A stretch of 64,000 bases of DNA from Culex pipiens pallens (lineage: Eukaryota; Arthropoda; Insecta; Diptera; Culicidae), in assembly GCF_016801865.2 (NCBI RefSeq), contig NC_068939.1, positions 132,093,116 to 132,157,115 on the forward strand, in the 5' to 3' direction. A program made the position numbers and the translations under genes. Under the pieces are notes generated by a model. It worked only from the letters and a program-made list of their open reading frames with translations. It did not search any database and was not told where the DNA came from. This document shows, piece by piece, positions 33,905 through 44,519 of this stretch; within the stretch, counting starts at the first letter, position 1; every line of letters starts with the position of its first letter.

Positions 33905-35674
33905 CATTCCGCGCCAACTCGAAATGCTTTTTCTCTGATCAAGCTCGAATTTTGAGAATCCTAATTTTGATTAAACGCGGTGCATTTTGAGTGGAAATGT
34001 GAAAAAAAAGATAAATTAAAAATGGTTAGCCCATTATCAAAAAGTATCGCAAAATGCTTTATTCAACATGGCGGTTATGATACCAGCAAAAAAGAGTCTG
34101 TGGTTGACAGAGCAGCGAGTCAGACGTGCGTCCCTCACACACCAAAAAAAGTGCTAAAAAGTGCAAAAATGCCTCAGGGCAAGAAAAAGAGGCGGTCCTC
34201 ACCAGCAGGATCGGCAGATTTGAAGAAGCTAAAAATGCCGAAGCGCTACCTGCAAAGCCAGGCAGTTTGGGCAAGGACGCTCAAAATTTGTCTGGAAACC
34301 AGTTTGCTACCCTCTCTGTGGACGTGAGCGAGAAGGAAGAATTTGAACGACGGGAAAAGTTGCCACCCATTTTTGTGAAAACATCGTCATCAGACTCGGT
34401 GCGAAAGTGGCTGACCGGATTTATCAAATCTGGTGCTTTACGAGCTTCCATTCGCTTGTGTGCTGATGGACTCAAAATTCTGCTACCAACCAGAAAGGAT
34501 TACAACTACGTTCGGGATTTCCTGAACAACACAAAGATTGGATACTACAGCCATGACGATCCAGGTAAACGCCCCATGAAACAGGTCCTCCGAGGCCTGT
34601 ACGACATGGATGTGAATGTGATGAAAGAAGAGCTCAAATCTCTTAAGTTGAACGTGATCGAAGTCTTCAAGATGACGAGACACAACAAGGACATCAAGTA
34701 TCGTGATCAACTGTACCTGGTTCATCTCGAGAAAGGATCGACAACGCCGTCTGAGCTGAAAGCAGTTCGGGCAATTTTCAACATCATCGTGACTTGGGAG
34801 CGTTATCGTCCAGTGCACCGTGACGTGACACAGTGTTCGAACTGTTTGCAGTTTGGGCATGGTGGAAGGAATTGTTTCATCAAGAGTCGTTGTGCAACCT
34901 GCGGAGGTGAGCACAAAACTCAAGCTTGCGAAACAATCAACGAGAACATCGAAGCGAAATGCTTCAATTGCAGCGGCGACCATTCTACCAAGATTCGTAG
35001 CTGCTCAAAACGAGCTGAGTTTGTAAAAATTCGGCAGCAAGCGACGACGAGGCACCAACCAAATCGTCGCAAAACACCACCAACTTTTACGGACGTGGAT
35101 TTTCCTGCTTTGGCGTCACCTGGAGCAGGATCTGTTCGAGTGGTTCCAAATCTGCAGCCATTGCCGTTGAATCAGCGGCAAAAAGTTGCAGAGAACACAA
35201 CACCTCCTGGATTCAGACAGCAACCGAGGGAAAACCAACCAGCATCAGCGGATGAAGGCAGTAGTGACCTGTTTTCACCACAAGAACTTCTGAACATTTT
35301 CATCGAGATGACAACAACACTGCGTGGGTGCAAAACTCGCCAGGAACAAGTAAGAACCCTTGGAGCATTCATCTTAAAATACAGTTCGTAGTTTACTCGT
35401 TCTAATGATTTTGAATAATTCAAAGAATTTTTATTTTTTGTTTTAAGTTAGGATTAGTTGTTAAAGTGATTTTTATCTTTTTTTACCCAAATGTATTCGA
35501 TTAAATGCAAAAATGTAAAACAATTTGAAATAAATGAATGAATGTGAACAGTAATAATAAAACGAAAAATACAACAAAGATGAAGAGCATTTAGCCATAC
35601 CACTTAGAATGTAAATGAAATGTAATTATTATAAGAAAGTTCAATAAAGACATATTTAATTAAAAAAAAAAAAA
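33905..35674 (+). mobile_element. ORF1-only Jockey-clade-like retroelement
   Basis: A gag-like ORF1 (34126-35391) is followed by about 270 bp of non-coding sequence with an AATAAA-type signal (TCAATAAAG near 35641) and a terminal A tract (35661-35674). There is no endonuclease or reverse transcriptase, so mobility would need the machinery of another element. The 5' boundary is uncertain and I could not find a target duplication. The insertion lies next to a copy of the 12.3-kb family. Confidence 0.7.
34126..35391 (+). CDS. Retrotransposon ORF1 (gag-like, three CCHC zinc knuckles)
   Basis: A 421-codon open frame. Three zinc knuckles lie at residues about 235-292: CSNCLQFGHGGRNC, CATCGGEHKTQAC and a third starting CFNCSGDH. 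That order is typical of Jockey-clade ORF1 proteins, which bind the element RNA and form the ribonucleoprotein. A central conserved region precedes the knuckles (PMKQVLRGL, LYLVHLEKG), similar in layout to the ORF1 at 55421. The C terminus (LGAFILKYSS) ends normally. An overlapping frame (33980-34327) reads as a lysine-rich N terminus (MPQGKKKRRSSPAG), so a one-base frameshift around 34225-34235 may separate the true start from the rest. The family assignment is good; whether it is expressed is unknown. Confidence 0.8.
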   Translation: MRPSHTKKSAKKCKNASGQEKEAVLTSRIGRFEEAKNAEALPAKPGSLGKDAQNLSGNQFATLSVDVSEKEEFERREKLPPIFVKTSSSDSVRKWLTGFIKSGALRASIRLCADGLKILLPTRKDYNYVRDFLNNTKIGYYSHDDPGKRPMKQVLRGLYDMDVNVMKEELKSLKLNVIEVFKMTRHNKDIKYRDQLYLVHLEKGSTTPSELKAVRAIFNIIVTWERYRPVHRDVTQCSNCLQFGHGGRNCFIKSRCATCGGEHKTQACETINENIEAKCFNCSGDHSTKIRSCSKRAEFVKIRQQATTRHQPNRRKTPPTFTDVDFPALASPGAGSVRVVPNLQPLPLNQRQKVAENTTPPGFRQQPRENQPASADEGSSDLFSPQELLNIFIEMTTTLRGCKTRQEQVRTLGAFILKYSS

Positions 35675-36279
35675 TACCAACATAAACATTGCAAAACATC
35701 AATTAATTCAGGCTGATTCAAACATTTTTCAAAGTTTTTGAATTTGGTTTAAGCGTTGCTATAAATTGTTGAATACGGTGAAAAAAAAATCTTTTCATAT
35801 CTTTAAATCGCTAATAATTCGCCAGTGTTAATTCGGATCGTTATACAGTCTTCGACAAAGTTGTCTGTCATTACATTTTTATAAGAGTCTCATACTTAAC
35901 AAAGATCTAACAAATTTAACACCACCTTTTTGTGAAATTTAGTTTTTTTTTGCTTTTCCCTATACATTTTGCGAACAACATACAAACTTCAACGACTAAT
36001 AGAGTCCCTTAAACCTTGACCAATTTGGCTAGAAATTGGCACAGTTACTTATGTTTACCTAAAAATCGAACTAGAGGGTATTTCTGAAGATGAATAAAAA
36101 TTAAATATTTCTTGTCACCCTCAGATGAAATCATTATTTAAAAGAAAATAATTGACACATATAAAACTAAATTTTGTAAAAAAAAAATTTTTGCGGTTTT
36201 GTACAATTATAAATATTTTTGAATGAACTCAAACATGCTAAAATCGATTTGAAATGCAGAAAAAATCAAAAGCCATCAC
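35675..36279. other. AT-rich spacer
   Basis: No gene or element recognised. Confidence 0.35.
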
Positions 36280-36378
36280 GCCCGCGTGGATCAAACGGAC
36301 CGCGCACTGGACTCACAATCCAGAGGTCGCTGGTTCGAATCCCGCGGCGGGTGCTATAAAGTCAACTTCGTTTTTTTT
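36280..36378 (+). mobile_element. Short body-less SINE (tRNA-like head plus tail only)
   Basis: The head folds as a valine-tRNA-like unit (loop CTCACAA in CTGGA/TCCAG) with a perfect B box GGTTCGAATCC (36332-36342). It passes straight into GCTATAAAGTCAACTTCG and a T run. The 52757 copy has the same head and tail but about 150 bp of body between them. A D-arm insertion and poor acceptor pairing argue against a genuine tRNA gene. Confidence 0.7.
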
Positions 36379-36479
36379 ATGAAAATAACTTTTTTATCCA
36401 CCTCTGAAAGCGTGTAAATTAACCACTTTTCTGTTGTGATGTCACTTTCTGAGATTGAATTGAGGTTAAATTACAACAT

Positions 36480-36535
36480 TAAAAAGGTAATATTCAACCT
36501 TCTAAAATAACACCCTCCAAATTTACAAATTTTTA
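36480..36535 (+). mobile_element. Fragment of the CACAGAAAA MITE family
   Basis: Carries the family motif GGTAATATTCAACCTTC followed by a diverged tail, without either terminal repeat. Confidence 0.45.
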
Positions 36536-36959
36536 GCGATGTATGCAACACACTTTCTATGAAAAATAGATGTAGTTTGCTTGTAGTACATGTTAGCTGC
36601 TCATTCAGTAGTGTTAACTTACAAAATTTAATTTATGGTTTTCAAATACCAAGTTCAAAACTTTTCCTCATTCAAACAGTACCCAACTATCTATTAATCA
36701 ATCGCCTAGCTGCTTATACATGCCAAAATATTCCTCCATGCTGTTTATCTTTACGCTAAAAAAACCCAGATAAGCTCACTCACGCAAAATTATGCTCGAA
36801 AAAAACCTCACTCGCTGCATGTGCAAATGCCACTGCAAAACATGACACCAATCCATTGTAAGCGCGTTGCCATCCCAATTTAAATTTATCACTTTTTTCC
36901 ACCCATCTATTCAATATGTTTAAAATTGGTAACAAAAGTAGCGTAAACTAACTGAAAAA

Positions 36960-37650
36960 AAATCCTTTCACCTCATCAACGGAGCGCATTGGCAGGATGA
37001 CACACCGTCATAAATGTAAACCAATATATCTCATCACAGGCGTCGTCGTGTGTGATGTTGTGCAGGGATGCAGATTACCCTCGAAAAGATAAAAAAAAAG
37101 AAACGCCACAGGATTCGATGGATGATATATGTCAATTTTTTAATATTAGTCCTTTTTGTTGTTGTTGCACGGGACGCAACATCGTTCGCGTTGGCTTTTG
37201 TGCCATTAATTATGTGAGCGAAACCGAATGCAAAATAAATGTAAATCAAAACCCTTCTACCATACGAACAAAAAAAAAAACTACCCGAGGGGGGTTGGAC
37301 AGAAATGAGCGATTTTTAGTGTGAAAACATAAAATTTCACAGAAGCGTGTCGTTCCCATTAGGAGAGCTGGAATTTTCTGTTGCTGCTTTTGATGAAGCC
37401 TTTGATCCTTGTGTACACACACATGTGTGTGAGTGTGTCAGTTTGACGTCTCGGGTTTCGGAGGGTTGCTTAATTTTGGGGTGGCGAGAGATTGTTTCGG
37501 GTTCATCTTTTGCCCTCTTGAGGTCAAGAAAGCAGCGTGTGTTCAGGGGAATAAACTGTAAGGGGATAAATCAGTTGTGGAAACCAGTCTTTCTAAGAAG
37601 TAAAATCCCTTGCTCGGGTGAGCAGACAAAAATTTGTTTTAATTTGTTGT
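36960..37650. other. Single-copy block holding the first 83-bp duplicate
   Basis: Moderately GC-rich. Contains the duplicate at 36986-37068 and a CACACACATGTGTGTGAG palindrome near 37417. A 101-codon plus-strand frame (37347-37652) has no domain. Confidence 0.35.
36986..37068 (+). repeat. 83-bp duplicated sequence, copy 1
   Basis: Runs from GCATTGGCAGGATGACACAC to GATGTTGTGCAGGGA. It matches 38813-38895 at 80 of 83 positions by eye, in the same orientation. It has no open frame or inverted ends. Confidence 0.8.
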
Positions 37651-37964
37651 AATTATAGTTAAAGAAATTTATGCTTTCAAGGTCCTCAAGGCTTTCTCGC
37701 AGGGAGGTTTTTCAATTTTCAAAACAGCTGAATGTTAAAAGGCCGAATTTTTAAAAAGTCGGATCACAAGCTAACAATCACATCATATGAAATTAAAATA
37801 AAATCACCAGGATTTACAGCAACAGTAATTGTTTTTCATGAAAATTTAATCTCAACAACTCCAAAGACCATAATAAATAAGTACTTATTCAGAATTTCAA
37901 ATAATATTTATGTTTTAATCGTTTTTATTCATGTTTGCCACGACTTATATTTCCTTACTAATTA

Positions 37965-38787
37965 GGCCGTTGCAAATATTTTTCAAAGTTTATGTCGCCC
38001 TCCCCCCCCCCTTCAAAATTGGTCTGAAAAATCAGGGGGCAAAATAAATATTTTTCCAAAAAACTTCAAAATTTCCATGAAAATAGTAGTCTAATCAACT
38101 GAAAACAATCTTTAATTCATTTTTCTACATTGATAATCATATTTAGCATGTTTGGGCTAGTTTAAAAATATTTTGAATTTTTATGAAATCTAAATGTACA
38201 GCACTAGGGACCTACATAGGGAAATGAAATGTTCTGGGAGAAGTTTCAAACACCCAAAGTCATTCAAATTTAAGGTTGAAAAACTTGTAATTTTTCTTTC
38301 GTGCTGGCACTTTTTTTTATACCGAAAAGCACAAACATAACAAAACTACCAGATTATTATCAAAAACAGTTTTACAATACTTGTAATTGTTATAAGTCTC
38401 GTTTTTTTTTTTGCCAAAACTATTTTAAATTGATTTCAACTTTGTTCTTGCATGATCTTGTCGCTCGATTGGAACCCCGATTTGACAGTTCGATTGGAAC
38501 CCTGTGAGTGACATTTCGCCTCTCCATATAGGCTCTCTATACAGCACCGCAAAAATTTTATTTTTCGAAAAAAATCAAATTTTCGTCAATAATTAGATAT
38601 TTTGGAAATTAATGATGGCAAAACGACTGGACAGGTGTATAGTGTATTTTACACCACTTTTTTCATTGAAATGTTAAAACCATGACTCGTTATTTAAATT
38701 TTTACAGTTTTTTTTTTGCCCCCCCCCCCCCCTCGACGTTGGCCAGAGTAGAGGGACATAAACTTCAAAAAATATTTGCAATGGCCC
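37965..38787. mobile_element. Inverted-end element with poly-C runs
   Basis: The left end GGCCGTTGCAAATATTTTT and the inverse of the right end GGCCATTGCAAATATTTTT match and continue into AAGTTTATGTC. TA lies next to each end (37963-37964; 38788-38789 after an extra C). Homopolymers of about 10 and 14 Cs lie just inside the inverted ends. A partial copy is at 22.83-23.09 kb. No coding capacity. Confidence 0.65.
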
Positions 38788-38812
38788 TATAAAACATCGG
38801 AAAAGCAGCAGC

Positions 38813-38895
38813 GTATTGGCAGGATGACACACCGTCATAAATGTAAACCAATATATCTCATCACAGGCGTAGTCATGTGTGATGTTGTGCAGGGA
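38813..38895 (+). repeat. 83-bp duplicated sequence, copy 2
   Basis: Near-identical to 36986-37068, with three substitutions. It starts 25 bases after the end of the 37965-38787 element. Confidence 0.8.
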
Positions 38896-39147
38896 AAAAA
38901 TGAAAAACAAAATGTAAAACACGCATTAATCTTCAAATTAAATCAAATTATCCCGTAATATCATCATATTTTAACCTAACTTTGAAAGTTATGCCACCTA
39001 AAGGTGCTTCAAAAAACTCGAATCATTCTTTCAATATGGCGCTGCCTTCCTGTTTCGCCTTAAGAATTGCAAAAAACATTAGCGAACAAAAATTGTTTGA
39101 GAAATTTTAAATTTAAATCTTTTAGCTCACACTTTAATGTTTAAATA

Positions 39148-39747
39148 TTTTAATGTTTTAATGTTTTAATGTTTTAATGTTTTAATGTTTTAATGTTTTA
39201 ATGTTTTAATGTTTTAATGTTTTAATGTTTTAATGTTTTAATGTTTTAATGTTTTAATGTTTTAATGTTTTAATGTTTTAATGTTTTAATGTTTTAATGT
39301 TTTAATGTTTTAATGTTTTAATGTTTTAATGTTTTAATGTTTTAATGTTTTAATGTTTTAATGTTTTAATGTTTTAATGTTTTAATGTTTTAATGTTTTA
39401 ATGTTTTAATGTTTTAATGTTTTAATGTTTTAATGTTTTAATGTTTTAATGTTTTAATGTTTTAATGTTTTAATGTTTTAATGTTTTAATGTTTTAATGT
39501 TTTAATGTTTTAATGTTTTAATGTTTTAATGTTTTAATGTTTTAATGTTTTAATGTTTTAATGTTTTAATGTTTTAATGTTTTAATGTTTTAATGTTTTA
39601 ATGTTTTAATGTTTTAATGTTTTAATGTTTTAATGTTTTAATGTTTTAATGTTTTAATGTTTTAATGTTTTAATGTTTTAATGTTTTAATGTTTTAATGT
39701 TTTAATGTTTTAATGTTTTAATGTTTTAATGTTTTAATGTTTTAATG
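39148..39747. repeat. Perfect octamer array (TTTTAATG)75
   Basis: Exactly 600 bases of TTTTAATG repeated 75 times; reading line by line I found no interruption. The left flank has two decayed units (CTTTAATG and AAATATTTTAATG), the right flank ends in TTTTAATGATTT. The length and purity suggest recent expansion, or that the assembled length is only a minimum. Confidence 0.95.
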
Positions 39748-39789
39748 ATTTTGCATTCTCATTTTCAAGAAAGTAATTGACTCTATTTA

Positions 39790-40640
39790 TTTTTTCTCGT
39801 ATTCTTTTGGGAAAACTATCTAAATCACTTCTGCCCAATCAAATCCCGGCAATGACTTCAAAAGCCGCTGCCGTAGCGCGACAGATGTCATCAAACGCCA
39901 TTACTCCAGATCATCATCCCAGCGTTAAAATGTCCTCGTACGCTCCCCGAGGTGCCACGTGACAGTAATCACCCGGTTGATGGCCTTGGCCACGGTAGCC
40001 AAAACCGATTGCGAAATGTGCGTGCGCGTAACTCATCGTTACCGTTTTTGGCGCGCGAGCGATACGCATTAAAATTTACAACTCCTCCACTTGCACTCAA
40101 TTCTGATTATACGCACATCTTCCTCAATTTATTTATTCCCGACAGACAACCCTCCGGAGTTTTTGAGTACGCTGCCATATCCGTGGGCGAATTTTTCCTG
40201 CCTCGGACGAGGAGGAGGAAGGGTCCGCAAAAAATTTCGCGCGCCTGGCCGAGGGTGAGGGCGGGGCGCTCTTTTTTGCGCAATGGCCGCCGCTGCTAGG
40301 ACACATTTTGCACACCCCCTCCTGGCCATAAGTTTGCCAATTTTTTTCCCTCTTCTGCGTGTCTTTGGTGGGGGAGGAGAACAAGCGCGCACGATGCTCG
40401 AAAAAGGGGGTTAGAAGGCCGCGAGGACGACAGAAACGAAAGTAAATAGGATAAATAATAAATGAGTGTGCCAACCTATACGCACATTTCGAAGAGGATT
40501 TTCCGCCTAAACAGGCCTCTTCTGCCGGAAACAGGACGCGAGCGAACGAGCCAGCCCGGAGGTGAGGATATTTTCTTATGCCGTATAGCGAGTCCCGGCT
40601 TCCGTCGTTAAGGCCAGCGCTCATGTCAGCTTCCGTTGGC
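39790..40640. other. GC-rich single-copy block
   Basis: One of the most CpG-rich parts of the window, especially 40180-40420. A 163-codon minus-strand frame overlaps plus-strand frames and is low-complexity (serine and arginine runs), so I do not call it. Possibly promoter-like or non-coding. Confidence 0.35.
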
Positions 40641-40691
40641 AGGATTTCGGGGCACAGTGGAGAGATTTACAGTGAAGGTTTGGCAAAAAAA

Positions 40692-40842
40692 AAAAGAATT
40701 TCTGGACAAACTGGATTTCCTCCAGATTTCTAGAACAAAGTACTGGATCTTAAAGGCTTTTCTGAAAGAGCACACGATTTTGAACCAAACTGCATCAATA
40801 ACTCAAAAGCGATGAAAATGCATATTGGACATTTATGCGATC
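40692..40842. mobile_element. Partial copy of the 8122 MITE family
   Basis: Shares GATTTCTAGAACAAAGTACT and TTTTGAACCAAACTGCATCA with 8225-8320, but lacks both TACTGCCGCTC ends. Confidence 0.6.
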
Positions 40843-41050
40843 AGGGTCAGTGGATGTCACATAAGCTAAGGGGAGAAAGCCATCTACAAATTGTTAATTT
40901 AATGAATGAAACTACTTGCGAGCAAAATTATGCATAAAAACATTTTATAACGATCAAAAAATGTCTACTGAATTCTTTTTTTCTATTCGAAAGCAATTTT
41001 TTAGCAATATTCGAACAAAATAATAATAGTTTGAATACACATTAGTAATA

Positions 41051-41285
41051 CACTCAAACCCCGCTGGTTTGACACCAACTGTTGTCAAACGAACGGGGTC
41101 ACGTTTTAGTTTGACACCCCTTTTACATGGAGTTCACACTCACTACCAAACGTTTGTTTTGATAGTGTGCGTGAGCTCCGTGTAAAAAGTGACAGTTCGT
41201 CACTTTTTAGTTTGACTTTGCCCAACCAACGGGGTACAAACTAAAAAATGTCAAACGAAAAAGTGACCAACCACCGTGTGTAGTG
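41051..41285. mobile_element. TA-flanked MITE rich in GTTTGAC motifs
   Basis: Bounded by CACT and AGTG next to TA (41049-41050, 41286-41287). The interior is made of inverted GGTTTGACA/TGTCAAAC and AACGGGGT/ACCCCG motifs, plus an inverted pair around GAGTTCACAC and GTGTGCGTGAGCTC. Diverged relatives occur near 5140-5350 and 18595-18660. Confidence 0.6.
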
Positions 41286-41289
41286 TACA

Positions 41290-42425
41290 TACAAATAAAC
41301 AAAGGTATTTTCGTTTTCGCAAATCTGGAGCAACATTTGAAAGGGGTGGCACCAAATTGCTCTTACGGTCTTCCACTACACGCGTTTAAATACGACGAAA
41401 GGCCGCAAGAACAATGTTGCACTGGCCCTTTCAAATATTGTTCCAGAAATTTGGCTTTCTTTTTAATATCATTTAATTTCAGATTAATTTTTGTTGCATG
41501 CATATATTTTGAATTTAAGTGAAATTTAGCTGTAAAATTACAATTATTTTAAATTTGCAATCTAAATATTTGTTAAGGGTTCCAAAACATATATTGGTAT
41601 TTCATTATCTCTTCATTTTTATCTCTTTTTTTTAATTTTTGATGCATTTCCTATGTCAATATACATATTTGCGGGCTGGTCATACAAAATAGGTGTAGGA
41701 ATATTCGAAAAGCTGTATCTTAAGATGGAATTTCCTGGTCGCCTTTTTGTCTTCGGCAAAGTTGAAGGTTATGATTAGGACTGTTCAGAAAAAAATGGGA
41801 ACATGGGAAAAAATCTCGATTTTTTAAATTGTCTTTTTATCACTGACAGTTTAGTTCCCAAAATACGTATTCTTTGATTGTCGCATATTTTACGCCAGAG
41901 TTCGAGATGTTTCAAAATCTGGTGATTCTAGAATGCCGTTCTCCAGAATTTCAATCATCTTAATGCCATTCCCTCAGAAATCCATTCGTCGGAATGGACC
42001 ATTTCCAAGATTTTTATTTCCCAGAATTCCCAGAAGAACCACCCATATTTACTTGAAAAGAAATAAAAAAATATGAAACGCATTGAGATTATCGCTTCTA
42101 TTTTAAATGATTTGGAGATATCAAAAAGAAGGGTAAATTATTACGAGAATTATGATATTCGTTCATCCTTCTTTTTCATAAGATCTAAAGATTTAATGAT
42201 TTGAAAATATCATAAAGCAGACTATATTCTGCGAAAATTATGTAATTCATTGAGATTTGGCTGTCTGTTTTATATGATTTGAAGATTTAATAATTTAAAG
42301 TACTGGCTCTGGATCTATTAAGCAACTTTTCAATGTTGTGACATTTTGACATCTTGAAATGATTTGCAAAATTCCAGGTTAGTATTAAAAAAAACAGGGC
42401 GTTAAACGTTGGTCTAGATTTAAAG
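41290..42425. other. AT-rich spacer with long-TIR family fragment
   Basis: 41660-41790 resembles an arm of the 12.3-kb family. No gene is recognised. Confidence 0.35.
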
Positions 42426-42429
42426 ATTT

Positions 42430-43085
42430 GATTAAAGAAAAAAAAAAAAACATTTTTGGTCATTATTTGGGTTTCCATGCTAAATTTTCGTTTAAACCCA
42501 AAATATGACCAAAAATCGTTTTTTTGACAACTTGGGTTAATTCTGGGGACAGATTCAGATTCAGCAGGCAAAACAACATGAAAAAAACATATGTTAGGAA
42601 AAATTTCGGTGGTCCCGTATGGGTTTCTCTTGAAAATAAGACATTTTCAAATGAAGATATCTCTAGTTTAAAGAAAAACACCCCTGAGATTTTTTCAGCG
42701 TTTGTAGTGCTGGATCTCCCCTTTTCAAATGCAACCTGGTGCTTAAAATTTGGCTTGCACCTTTTCGAGATATCTATGTTTCAAATTTGCATCTTTTTTA
42801 CCTTAAAATGCCTGTAACTTTTTGTCAGCCCAAATTCACCAATCAAAAAATAAAAAAAAAGCCCTACAACTTTCTAGAAGACAAAAAAATCCCAAAAATA
42901 TTCCTAAAAAGTTAGATTTCAAAAATCACCCTAATAGTGAACCACCTTAATTTTTAACCAATCCAAAAGTTGCCCCTTTTCATTTGCAATAACTCTTCTG
43001 AAGACGCCAAAGCTCCAAAACATCACTATTTTTCGGAAAATCTGTTTTCCACTTTATTTTGCGATTTGGACCACTGTGCAATGTC
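42430..43085. repeat. Diverged foldback-family copy, unoccupied site for the 55-kb retrotransposon
   Basis: Inverted segments CCATGCTAAATTTTC and CAAAATATGACCAAAAATCG near 42470-42520 and blocks such as GAACCACC and TTCGGAAAATCTGTTTTCCA match the DNA flanking and following the retrotransposon at 55202-59695, in inverse orientation. It therefore preserves what that target region looked like before insertion. Confidence 0.6.
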
Positions 43086-43089
43086 TCTT

Positions 43090-44505
43090 AGGAAATTTTA
43101 CGGGAAATTTTCTTGACTTTAGACAATAAAATATTTCTTGGAATGCACAATCATGGACACTTTTAAAAAAATCGAAAACGTGATTTTTTTAGTTAAAATC
43201 AAACTTTATTAGTTATATCTAGGAAATGGTGCACTATATGAATAAATCTGTAAAGTAGTTTTCGATTGCAATTTTTTTTTATTAAAACCGGAAGTAATTT
43301 GTTTTTTAGCTAATATTTTAATTTTTTTTTCTGAAAAACACTTTTTGCTCCATTTTCTCTATGGCTAAAAGATGTAGTTTTTTTGGTAAAAAAATTTCGG
43401 ATATTAAGATATTGTTATTATTAAAGTTTATATAAAATAGGTCACTTTTTCCCCTTGTACCTTTTTTTCTGAATAGTCCTTAACAATACCTACAACTTTT
43501 CGAATATTTACGTACCATTTTTGTATGAAAAGCTGTCAAAATGATATGGGGTCATGAATGGGCCAGTTAATGACACAAAATGGCTTCTTTGCTCATAGGA
43601 AAAGGACCCACAAAGTTAGAGCCAAATAAAAAAAAATGGTCAGAATCAGCCGATTTCGTAGAAAATTGCTCACCTTTTTTTTTTCAAAATCAAATTTTGC
43701 ATTTGAAAATGACTCTAAACATTTTTGGATGATTTGCATCGTGATGCATCGTTTTCAACAGCTTTTGGAATTGAAAAACATACCCTTCAAAAAAATAAAT
43801 ATGGAAAAGGTTGAGAAAATTTTATACAATTTTTAGTTCAGGGTGTGTTGATTAGACAGCCGGTTGAAAAATGGGCTGATGATTAGTTCTCATTTTTTAA
43901 CCTGATGGTATTTTGATTCGATTTGCAATTTAAAACTAAATAAACTTATGGAAAATTTTCTGATCTTTTCAAAATATTTTTTTTCATTATTTTATAACGA
44001 AGCCAAACATTTAAAAAGAGCTGAAGTCTTTTCATTTGGACGTTTTGCAATGTTAGGTGTGAAAATCATTCTTTTTATAATGTATCATTTGTAATTGTTG
44101 ATGAATTGATTTTAAATTTTTGTATTGTGGATTCAGCTGATGGTTACACAATTTCGAAAGTAATATGAATTATTTTCAACTCAAAAAAAGTTTTAAGTTG
44201 TTTTTTTTAGAAATTAGAACCAAAATTTTACGATAAAAAATCAATGTAACCCACTGTTCCAATTCCGGACAACCCAAAAAAAAGTACCCGGGATGACAAA
44301 CAGTTCCACACACTGTTGGCGATGGTTTGCATCGCAAAGAAAAAAGAAAGAAGGAACGCAAAAAAAAACATTTCGCGAATGAAAAAGACGATGTCGTTAT
44401 CACCCTCTCAGGATATGTGCGTGCACGGTCGGTGAGTCTCTGCTGGTAAGTGTATCTCCTTTCGGCAAGAGTGGGAGAGAGGGTGGTTTGGGTTTTTACC
44501 TAGTG
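43090..44505. other. AT-rich repetitive-looking spacer
   Basis: 43470-43640 contains another arm of the 12.3-kb family. No gene is seen. Confidence 0.35.
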
Positions 44506-44519
44506 TTTTTTTTTTTGAC

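Noticed and set aside
36280..36355. Candidate functional tRNA-Val (CAC)
   Set aside because: Extra bases in the D arm, imperfect acceptor stem and a SINE tail directly attached; other copies show it is a SINE head.
39148..39747. CRISPR-like or telomeric array
   Set aside because: Simple octamer satellite without spacers; the unit is not a known telomeric repeat and the array is internal.
40133..40624. 163-codon minus-strand frame in a GC-rich block
   Set aside because: GC-rich DNA gives long chance frames; serine and arginine runs and overlapping plus-strand frames argue against coding.
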